Source: Spirochaetales bacterium
GTDB lineage: Bacteria > Spirochaetota > Spirochaetia > B11-G9
NCBI GenBank assembly: GCA_027077185.1
Contig: JALTGJ010000045.1
Coordinates: 1-5,132 of the forward strand
DNA length: 5,132 bases
Direction of reading: 5' to 3'
Below the pieces are notes generated by a model. That model searched no databases. It saw nothing but the letters and a program-made list of their open reading frames with translations, and was not told the DNA's origin. Shown here piece after piece: positions 1-5,132 of the stretch. The stretch's first letter is position 1. Every line of letters starts with the position of its first letter. The position numbers and the translations under genes were made by a program.

Positions 1-24
1 GCTATTATGGTGTATTATAGCAAC

Positions 25-735
25 ATGGCAAAGAAAGTTCTAATTGTTGATGATGAAGAGCATATACGCAAACTGATTAAGTACAACCTGGAAATGAATG
101 GATATAAAACCACGGCAGTCGCAACAGGAGAGGAAGCTCTTTCCTCTACTTTTGCTTCTCTGCCCGATATAATTGTTTTGGATGTGATGCTGCCGGGGCT
201 TGATGGTCTTGATGTATGCAAAATTCTTTCGGACGATTCACGGACGTCACAGATTCCTATTCTTATGGTTACGGCCAGAGGGGCTGATGAAGATATTGTT
301 TGCGGCCTGGAAGCAGGTGCAGATGATTATATTGTAAAACCCTTTAGTCCAAAAATATTATCTGCACGTGTCAATGCTATATTAAGACGTAAAAGCAAGA
401 ATATGAATACCAGTGGATCCGAATCTGTAATTTCTATACATGGGATTCTTATAGATACCAATAAACATGAAGTTAGTATGGATGGTCATTCTGTTATTAT
501 GAGCACAACAGAATTTGCAATCCTAGAACTTTTATGCAGAAATCCAGGCTGGGTTCTTTCACGAAATCAAATTATTACTGCAGTAAAAGGCGAAAATTAT
601 CCGGTTACAGAAAGGTCGGTGGATGTTCAGATTCTTGGTATACGTAAAAAGCTGGGAAATCTGGGAAAATACCTGGAAACTGTCAGAGGAATTGGATACA
701 GAATAGCAGAGGAGACTGATGAAACAGAAAGTTAA
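25..735 (+). CDS. phoB: PhoB-like response regulator, OmpR/PhoB family
   Basis: This is a cytoplasmic DNA-binding response regulator that is phosphorylated by a partner kinase and then binds promoters. From the ATG at 25 it has 236 residues, close to the usual family length. The receiver domain covers about residues 3-120, with the acidic pair D9-D10, the phospho-acceptor D53 in a VLDVMLPGLDG context, T83 and K105 in a VKPF motif. A winged-helix output domain covers about 135-230, with STTEFAILELL, an ERSVDVQI recognition-helix region and the terminal VRGIGYRI wing. I chose ATG 25 because MAKKVLIVDDE is the normal start of a receiver domain; an in-frame ATG at 7 would add six atypical residues. 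Neither start has a clear ribosome binding site. The 3' end overlaps the kinase gene, so the two are a pair. The PhoB name rests on receiver and winged-helix similarity and on the PhoR-like partner; another OmpR-family regulator remains possible. Confidence 0.88.
   Translation: MAKKVLIVDDEEHIRKLIKYNLEMNGYKTTAVATGEEALSSTFASLPDIIVLDVMLPGLDGLDVCKILSDDSRTSQIPILMVTARGADEDIVCGLEAGADDYIVKPFSPKILSARVNAILRRKSKNMNTSGSESVISIHGILIDTNKHEVSMDGHSVIMSTTEFAILELLCRNPGWVLSRNQIITAVKGENYPVTERSVDVQILGIRKKLGNLGKYLETVRGIGYRIAEETDETES
708..714 (+). promoter_or_regulatory. Ribosome binding site of the kinase gene, inside the regulator gene
   Basis: AGAGGAG lies 4 bases before the ATG at 719 and within the last codons of the response regulator. 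It supports ATG 719 over the in-frame ATG at 746 and implies translational coupling of the two genes. Confidence 0.7.
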
Positions 736-1822
736 TGTCGATACCATGCAAGGGAAAGAACTTGAGGCAGTTTTCTCTGCTCTTGACGAAGCAATTGTTG
801 TTATTGATATCAATACGGTTGTTAAAAAAATAAATACAGCCGCACTTAATTTTTTTAATAGCTATAAGGATGCAGTTCTTGGAAAACCTCTTATAGAACT
901 AACTGATAATAGAAAATTGAATAATCTGGTGACAGAGACCTTATTAAAAAAGAGTGCCCAAAAGAAAAAAGTATTTATGAAAGAGCAACTCCCTTCGAAA
1001 GATAAGTTTGAAAAACATAAATTTACCTCCCGGGATCTCTATTTTCAGGTTACTACTTCCTATCTTGAAACAGATGATCATGGCATATTAATTATTCTTG
1101 CTCTTCATGATATTACCCAGCTGGAAACTCTCGAGAGAATACGTAAGGATTTTGTTGCCAATGTATCTCACGAATTAAAAACCCCGGTTACTTCAATTCT
1201 GGGATTTGTTGAAACACTTAAAAATGGTGCAATTAATAACAGAGAAGATACCATAGAATTTCTGGATATAGTTCAGACCCAGTCACAGCGCCTTGATGCA
1301 ATTATAAGAGATCTTTTAAGTCTGTCGACTCTTGAATCTTACGAAAATACGGATGTTGAAACTGAAGATCTCCTTTTCTCTGAGGTAGTCTCATCTGTCC
1401 GCAAAATATGTAATAAAAAAATTGAAAAGAAGGGAATAATATTTCTGAAAAGTTTTCCGGATGATTTTACTCTAAGGGCGAACTCTCTTCTACTGGAGCA
1501 GGCTCTTGTTAATCTTATAGATAATTCAGTAAAATACTGTCCTCAGGGAAGTACTATTACTATAAAGGGTACACGGTTCCCTGATTACTCGCTGATCAGA
1601 ATTGCAGACAATGGCCCTGGTATCCCGGGAAAAGATATTCCAAGGGTTTTTGAGCGGTTCTATACCGTGGATAAGGCACGAAGCAGGGAACTTGGGGGAA
1701 CCGGTCTGGGCCTTGCAATTGTCAAACATATAATTCTTGCTCACAAAGGACAGATAAGCCTCAACAGCGGTGAAGGGAAGGGAGTTGATTTTATTATCCG
1801 GCTCCCTTTGATATATAAATAA
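719..1822 (+). CDS. phoR: PhoR-like sensor histidine kinase (PAS-HisKA-HATPase), no membrane segment
   Basis: This 367-residue histidine kinase is the likely partner of the regulator just upstream. A PAS-like sensor domain covers about residues 13-135. The dimerisation/phospho-acceptor domain follows (about 139-206), with H151 in the classical PhoR-type H-box FVANVSHELKTPVTSI. The ATP-binding domain runs to the end: N-box NLIDNSVKY (265-273), G1 DNGPGIP (297-303), F-box FERFY (311-315) and G2 GGTGLGLAIV (326-335). All catalytic boxes look intact. Unlike E. coli or Bacillus PhoR, no hydrophobic stretch long enough to span a membrane is visible before the PAS domain, so the protein looks cytoplasmic. 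The gene overlaps the regulator by 17 bases and ends 12 bases before mgsA, so all three are probably one transcript. The kinase family is certain; that its signal is phosphate is inferred from the H-box and the pairing. A kinase sensing another stress is the main alternative. Confidence 0.87.
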   Translation: MKQKVNVDTMQGKELEAVFSALDEAIVVIDINTVVKKINTAALNFFNSYKDAVLGKPLIELTDNRKLNNLVTETLLKKSAQKKKVFMKEQLPSKDKFEKHKFTSRDLYFQVTTSYLETDDHGILIILALHDITQLETLERIRKDFVANVSHELKTPVTSILGFVETLKNGAINNREDTIEFLDIVQTQSQRLDAIIRDLLSLSTLESYENTDVETEDLLFSEVVSSVRKICNKKIEKKGIIFLKSFPDDFTLRANSLLLEQALVNLIDNSVKYCPQGSTITIKGTRFPDYSLIRIADNGPGIPGKDIPRVFERFYTVDKARSRELGGTGLGLAIVKHIILAHKGQISLNSGEGKGVDFIIRLPLIYK

Positions 1823-1826
1823 AGGA
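1821..1826 (+). promoter_or_regulatory. Ribosome binding site of mgsA, overlapping the kinase stop
   Basis: AAAGGA sits 8 bases before the ATG at 1835 and shares two bases with the TAA stop of the kinase gene (1820-1822). The close packing favours one transcript and possible translational coupling. Confidence 0.7.
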
Positions 1827-1834
1827 AAAACATT

Positions 1835-2305
1835 ATGAAAGAAAAAAAGACGATAGCACTTGTGGCTCATGACAACAGAAAACAGGATCTGGTCGAATGG
1901 GTTGAATGGAATTACGGTATTCTTGCCGGTTTCGATCTGGTTTGCACCGGTACAACCGGACGCCTTGTGGAGGAAACCTTCATGAAAAAGCTTTCCGCAA
2001 AACAGAAAAGAACAATGATGCCAAAAATAACCAAACTCATGTCAGGCCCCCTTGGGGGAGATCAACAACTGGGAGCCATGATAACAGAAGGGAAAATAGA
2101 TATTTTCATTTTCTTATGGGACCCCATGGAGCCACAGCCTCATGATGTGGATGTCAAGGCACTGCTGCGTATTTCCGCTCTCTACAATATCCCTACCGCT
2201 CCCAACCGTTCAAGTGCGGATTTTATTATCTCTTCTCCGTTAATAAATGAAGACTACAAACCCATGCTCAAGGACTACAGCGGTTATATTATGAGAAAAG
2301 TGTAG
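1835..2305 (+). CDS. mgsA: Methylglyoxal synthase
   Basis: This cytoplasmic enzyme (EC 4.2.3.3) converts dihydroxyacetone phosphate into methylglyoxal and inorganic phosphate, opening a bypass of lower glycolysis. The 156-residue protein carries the whole signature: ALVAHD (8-13, H12), the phosphate-binding TGTTG (38-42), SGPLGGDQQ (70-78, D76), FLWDP (93-97, D96) and PQPHDVDVKALLR (100-112, H103, D106). Spacings D76-D96-H103-D106 equal those of E. coli D71-D91-H98-D101, so the active site is complete. The interval from H12 to D76 is 12 residues longer than in E. coli, which places a basic insertion somewhere in residues 46-66. The start ATG has a good ribosome binding site, and the gene lies 12 bases behind the kinase gene. 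E. coli and related enzymes are inhibited by phosphate, which makes its position behind a PhoBR-like pair meaningful. The base composition looks somewhat richer in G+C than its neighbours by eye, which may only reflect strong conservation. Confidence 0.95.
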   Translation: MKEKKTIALVAHDNRKQDLVEWVEWNYGILAGFDLVCTGTTGRLVEETFMKKLSAKQKRTMMPKITKLMSGPLGGDQQLGAMITEGKIDIFIFLWDPMEPQPHDVDVKALLRISALYNIPTAPNRSSADFIISSPLINEDYKPMLKDYSGYIMRKV

Positions 2306-2320
2306 GTATTCAGGGAAATT

Positions 2321-2336
2321 GGGGAATTAATTCCCC
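2321..2336 (+). repeat. Perfect 16-base palindrome after mgsA
   Basis: GGGGAATTAATTCCCC starts 15 bases after the mgsA stop. As RNA it can fold into a 6-bp stem with a TTAA loop; as DNA it is a symmetric site for a dimeric protein. No run of T follows, so it is not a standard intrinsic terminator. It could be a 3'-end stabiliser for the upstream mRNA or an operator; the sequence does not decide. Confidence 0.5.
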
Positions 2337-2343
2337 TCCGACA

Positions 2344-2371
2344 GGTGACAAAAATCACCCCTTCGGGTGAT
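2344..2371 (+). promoter_or_regulatory. Overlapping alternative hairpins in the leader of the exporter gene
   Basis: TCACC at 2355-2359 can pair in two exclusive ways. It can pair with GGTGA at 2344-2348 (loop CAAAAA), or, as part of ATCACCC (2354-2360), with GGGTGAT (2365-2371) across a CTTC loop to give a perfect 7-bp stem. The second pairing is stronger. No T-run follows on the + strand, so a terminator is unlikely. A weaker GGTTA/TAACC pairing (2385-2389 with 2401-2405) lies downstream. I do not recognise a known riboswitch class. The repeats may be an mRNA switch, a processing site or a protein-binding site. Confidence 0.35.
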
Positions 2372-2416
2372 ATAAAAATAACAGGGTTAGATTGATGCTG
2401 TAACCATAACTTAGAT

Positions 2417-2434
2417 ATGGGGGCATCATACTGA
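2417..2434 (+). other. Five-codon mini-ORF overlapping a possible exporter start
   Basis: ATG at 2417 reads M-G-A-S-Y and then TGA at 2432-2434. That TGA overlaps the CTG at 2431 that may start the exporter. The mini-ORF has no obvious ribosome binding site of its own and may be chance. If translated, it would terminate exactly where the exporter frame could start. Confidence 0.15.
2419..2423 (+). promoter_or_regulatory. Candidate ribosome binding site for an upstream exporter start
   Basis: GGGGG can pair with the CCUCC of 16S rRNA with one G-U wobble. It lies 7 bases before CTG 2431 and 4 bases before ATA 2428, both in frame with the exporter. The TTG at 2491 has nothing comparable: the nearest AGGA (2470-2473) is 17 bases away. 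Confidence 0.4.
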
Positions 2435-2490
2435 AAAAAGAAATAGATGTAAAACAAAAAGAAAAGAATAGGAAAAGTATTTTTAGAAAT
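2431..2490 (+). other. Probable N-terminal extension of the exporter, non-canonical start
   Basis: The exporter frame is open from 2410, after a TAA at 2407-2409. From CTG 2431 it would add 20 residues beginning (M)KKEIDVKQKEKNRKS, a lysine-rich stretch directly before the first membrane helix. That is the typical cytoplasmic, positive-inside start of this family. There is no ATG, GTG or TTG in frame before 2491. Start codons CTG (2431) or ATA (2428) are the candidates; a base error that hides an ATG is another explanation. Confidence 0.5.
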
Positions 2491-5091
2491 TTGGGAGTAC
2501 TGCTGGTCTTTATAAGTCTAACTATCCTTGCACTTTTTCAAATACCCAAAATCCATGTTGACAGTTCTACGGATATCTTTATACCTAAAAATCATGAGAT
2601 AACAAGAATAGATAAAGAGATAGAAAAAGAGTTTGGATCTATGGACTCAATTATAATGGGGGTAAAGGTAAACTTTGGTACTGTTCTGGAACCTGAAGTT
2701 CTTGAAGTAATAGATAAAATTACAAAGGATCTTGAATCTTCAGATAATATAAAATCTGTGATGTCGATTACAAATATGGATTATATTGCAGGTACAGATG
2801 AAGGGATGGAAGTTGTTCCAATACTGAGTGATCTTTCGTTTAACTCAATATCAGAGTTTAAAAAAAGACTGGTTGACTGGAGTGAAGTTTATGAGGGAAC
2901 CTTTATATCTAATGATTCAAAACTCAGTGCCATTATTATTCAGCCTGTTTCAGGAGCATTGGATGAAGTAAATAAAGCTGTTTATGTGCAGATTATGGAT
3001 CTGACAGATAAATATAAAAGTGCAAATATTTCATTTCCTATTGCAGGTCTGCCCCTTATTAAAGAGGAAATATCAAGAAGTATCATGTCCGATCTAACCT
3101 GGTTAATACCTGTGGCAGCTTTATTAATTCTCGGAATACTGTTTTTAAGTTTTAGAAAACCTGAAGGTGTTTTATTTCCTCTTATTGGATTGGTCATAGC
3201 GGTAGTCTGGGTTTTGGGAATAATCGGTTTTTTACATATTACCTTTACTATGGCTACAATTCTGGTACCGGTTCTGCTGCTTGTAGTGGGGAGTGCCTAT
3301 GGTATTCACGTTATGAGCCATTTCTATGAGGATCTTAATCATCAAACAGGGGTTTTAAGCTATGAAACAGTCAGTCAAATAATTAGGAAAAACACCGGAA
3401 CAATTGCAGTCCCGGTAATTCTGGCAGGGCTAACAACTGCAGGCGGGTTTGCTTCTCTGGTTTCAAGCCCTCTTGGCCCTTTTCGTACCTTCGGGATACT
3501 AAGTGCCGTGGGTGTTGTGTGTTCACAGCTTACTTCGCTGGTATTAATACCGGTGCTTCTTAGATTAAGATACAGAAAGGGAATAGATACAGAAAAATAC
3601 CATAGAATTATTAATAAAAAGGATAGGGTTAGGACATCCCCTGCTTTCCTTTTTCTGGAAAGGATAGTTGATACAAAAAAATGGTTTGTTTTATCTTTGT
3701 CAGCTTTACTTTTTATTATAACCTTTGCTGTAATTCCAAAAATTACAGTAGGAACAGACACTGTTAAATTTTTTACTCCTAAGAGTAGAGTTGTTAAAGA
3801 TATAAATATTTTTAATAAGGAACTGAGCGGCAGCAATTATCTGTCGATTATGATAAGTGCTCCCGAACCTGGTGATATTCTGGAACCTGAATTCCTAACA
3901 GATGTTGAAAATTTTGAAACCTATATTCTGGGAAAAAGTTCTGCTGTTAAAAAGATTCAGACCATAGTACCCAGCCTTAAAAGAATGAACAAGATGATGA
4001 ATCAGGACAGGGTTCCTTACATGGTAAATGAACCGGAGGGATCAGCTTCACTTGATTTTTTTAGCGGGAATGGTTTTTTTGGCGATAATCCTGTGGAATC
4101 TCTTTCAGATAATAATTTACCGACAGAGACAGTTACGAATAAATCCAGCATGGTAGAGATGAGTCAACTTAGTTATCAAAAATTTTCAGAAATTCTAAAA
4201 GACAGTTATTTAAGCAGTGGTAATAATGCTTCTGTTAAAGAATTTGTATTGGCATTTTTAGCAGAAAAAAACTTTGAAGGAGAAGCTTTTAATGAAATTC
4301 CTCTTGATCCCGGAAAGTATGGGTTTACAGATTCGGATGAGTTGAAAAAGCTGCTTTCCCAGTATCTTGTTCTCTATTCAGGCAATCTTGATATGGTAAT
4401 TAATGACAGTCTTGAACCTGATAAAACTCTTTTAACTCTCCAGCTTTCAGATATTTCACAGGAGGTTCAGGCTTTATTAATGAAAAATATTGAAACCTAT
4501 TGGGATTATTATCTGGACAGTGGGTGGACTTATGAAATTGGCGGTGGAGCACCACTGCAATATGTGCTTTCAAATCTGGTAACAAAATCCCAGTATATTT
4601 CATTAATTGCAGCACTGATTGTTGTTTGGATTATTGTAACAGCCATGTTTAAATCACCTCTTGCCGGATTAATTGGCCTTATCCCTGTATTTTTTGCACT
4701 TGCCGGTATTTTTCTTTTTATGGTTCTTTTTCACTTTAATCTGGACATAATTACATCACTTCTTGCCTCTCTGGCAATTGGAATAGGTGTTGATTACGCC
4801 ATTCATATTATGAATGCTTACAGGCGAAATTTATCTGAAGGTAAAAAATGTCTTAATAAGGTGTATAGAACTACAGGTAAAGCAGTCTTTGTAAATGCAA
4901 TTTCTGTAGCAGTCGGCTTTTTAAGTCTGACAATTTCACAATTTGTACCTATCCGGCAGATGGGAATACTTTTTGCTGTTGCAATGATATTTGCTGCACT
5001 TTCAAGCTTAATAGTTCTGCCAATAATTTTAAATAAACTAAAACCAAAATTTCTTATCGGGAAAAATCAAAAAGGAGAACAATATGAATAA
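2491..5091 (+). CDS. RND superfamily exporter, MMPL/HAE3-type
   Basis: This inner-membrane exporter probably moves lipids or other amphiphiles using the proton gradient. Counted from TTG 2491 it has 866 residues (886 if it starts at CTG 2431). It shows the RND two-times-six plan. Helices are near 2-18, 203-221, 226-249, 252-272, 305-325, 333-357, 399-416, 701-719, 724-748, 752-772, 798-816 and 824-848. Two periplasmic loops follow helices 1 and 7. The halves are recognisable repeats: IPKI at 18 and 416, LEPE at 66 and 464. The second half has the classical GIGVDYAIH (764-772) with D768, while the first half reads VGSAYGIH (266-273) with alanine at that Asp position. The second periplasmic loop is about 100 residues longer than the first. 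TTG 2491 is only the conventional start: it would begin inside helix 1 and lacks a ribosome binding site. The stop overlaps the next gene. The substrate cannot be read from the sequence. Confidence 0.88.
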   Translation: MGVLLVFISLTILALFQIPKIHVDSSTDIFIPKNHEITRIDKEIEKEFGSMDSIIMGVKVNFGTVLEPEVLEVIDKITKDLESSDNIKSVMSITNMDYIAGTDEGMEVVPILSDLSFNSISEFKKRLVDWSEVYEGTFISNDSKLSAIIIQPVSGALDEVNKAVYVQIMDLTDKYKSANISFPIAGLPLIKEEISRSIMSDLTWLIPVAALLILGILFLSFRKPEGVLFPLIGLVIAVVWVLGIIGFLHITFTMATILVPVLLLVVGSAYGIHVMSHFYEDLNHQTGVLSYETVSQIIRKNTGTIAVPVILAGLTTAGGFASLVSSPLGPFRTFGILSAVGVVCSQLTSLVLIPVLLRLRYRKGIDTEKYHRIINKKDRVRTSPAFLFLERIVDTKKWFVLSLSALLFIITFAVIPKITVGTDTVKFFTPKSRVVKDINIFNKELSGSNYLSIMISAPEPGDILEPEFLTDVENFETYILGKSSAVKKIQTIVPSLKRMNKMMNQDRVPYMVNEPEGSASLDFFSGNGFFGDNPVESLSDNNLPTETVTNKSSMVEMSQLSYQKFSEILKDSYLSSGNNASVKEFVLAFLAEKNFEGEAFNEIPLDPGKYGFTDSDELKKLLSQYLVLYSGNLDMVINDSLEPDKTLLTLQLSDISQEVQALLMKNIETYWDYYLDSGWTYEIGGGAPLQYVLSNLVTKSQYISLIAALIVVWIIVTAMFKSPLAGLIGLIPVFFALAGIFLFMVLFHFNLDIITSLLASLAIGIGVDYAIHIMNAYRRNLSEGKKCLNKVYRTTGKAVFVNAISVAVGFLSLTISQFVPIRQMGILFAVAMIFAALSSLIVLPIILNKLKPKFLIGKNQKGEQYE
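5073..5077 (+). promoter_or_regulatory. Ribosome binding site of the downstream secreted-protein gene
   Basis: AGGAG stands 6 bases before ATG 5084, inside the last codons of the exporter gene. It is the strongest ribosome binding site in the window and fixes the start of the partial gene. Confidence 0.75.
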
Positions 5092-5132
5092 AAAAAATTT
5101 AACAGTAATAATTTTACTATTAATGACTTCAT
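5084..5132 (+). CDS. Start of an exported protein, truncated by the window edge
   Basis: Only 16 codons are visible: MNKKNLTVIILLLMTS, a lysine-bearing start followed by a hydrophobic core, as in a Sec signal peptide or lipoprotein signal. No cleavage site is reached. The ATG overlaps the exporter stop (TAA 5089-5091) by 8 bases, and AGGAG is correctly placed, so the gene is co-translated with the exporter. In many Gram-negative-type genomes, HAE3-type exporters are followed by a LolA-like outer-membrane lipoprotein-sorting protein. That is the best guess from context, but nothing in the visible residues proves it. Confidence 0.7.
   Translation, partial: MNKKNLTVIILLLMTS

Noticed and set aside
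7..24. Alternative ATG start of the response regulator at position 7
   Set aside because: It adds six residues (MVYYSN) unlike receiver-domain N-termini. ATG 25 gives the usual M-x-K-K-V-L start. The upstream region is cut by the window edge, so the choice is not final.
1835..2305. Horizontal acquisition of mgsA because of its higher G+C
   Set aside because: The difference is modest, composition varies as much within the exporter gene, and conserved enzyme motifs (Gly, Pro, Ala, Asp) raise G+C by themselves. No mobile-element remnants flank it.
2350..2371. Intrinsic terminator on the - strand (stem followed by TTTTTG)
   Set aside because: The stem and T-run exist when read on the - strand, but no - strand gene ends here. 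On the + strand there is no T-run after the stem.
2345..2376. Sigma-70 promoter candidate GTGACA ... TATAAA before the exporter
   Set aside because: The two boxes are 20 bases apart, which is too long, and they overlap the hairpins. An internal promoter here is possible but not supported by sequence.
2398..2416. Possible Pho box (CTGTAAC followed by a second repeat)
   Set aside because: The first half resembles the E. coli repeat, but the second half, spaced about one turn away, matches poorly (CTTAGAT). The consensus may also differ in this lineage.
3375..3836. 153-codon open frame on the - strand inside the exporter gene
   Set aside because: It lies fully within a clear membrane-protein gene, shows no recognisable domain and no ribosome binding site, and is a shadow of the + strand coding frame. 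The shorter - strand frames are rejected for the same reason.

Overview
The window carries four complete genes and the first codons of a fifth, all on the + strand. Nothing on the - strand looks real. The DNA is AT-leaning. A large RND exporter followed by a gene starting with a secretion signal fits a Gram-negative-type bacterium with a periplasm. The overall style is compatible with an anaerobic spirochaete or a relative of Desulfobacterota, but this is a weak inference; no taxonomic marker is present.

Layout. A PhoB-like response regulator (25-735) overlaps a PhoR-like histidine kinase (719-1822) by 17 bases. Twelve bases later comes a methylglyoxal synthase, mgsA (1835-2305). A leader of about 125 bases (2306-2430) follows. 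It holds a perfect 16-base palindrome and a cluster of inverted repeats with mutually exclusive pairings, but no convincing terminator or promoter. Next is a 12-helix RND/MMPL exporter (conventional TTG start at 2491, probably really starting at a non-canonical codon near 2431, ending at 5091). Its stop overlaps the start of a secreted protein (5084 onward) that runs off the window.

How they may work together. The first three genes look like one transcript. Methylglyoxal synthase converts dihydroxyacetone phosphate to methylglyoxal plus inorganic phosphate, and the well-studied enzymes are inhibited by phosphate. Placing it directly behind a PhoB/PhoR-type pair suggests a phosphate-starvation module that switches on the methylglyoxal bypass and recovers phosphate from a glycolytic intermediate. 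This is the most interesting idea in the window and is an inference from gene order plus known biochemistry. The kinase has no visible membrane segment, so it probably reads a cytoplasmic signal or an accessory protein. The exporter and the following exported protein form a second, tightly coupled pair, probably concerned with lipid, lipoprotein or amphiphile handling at the envelope. Whether it is co-transcribed with the first three genes is open.
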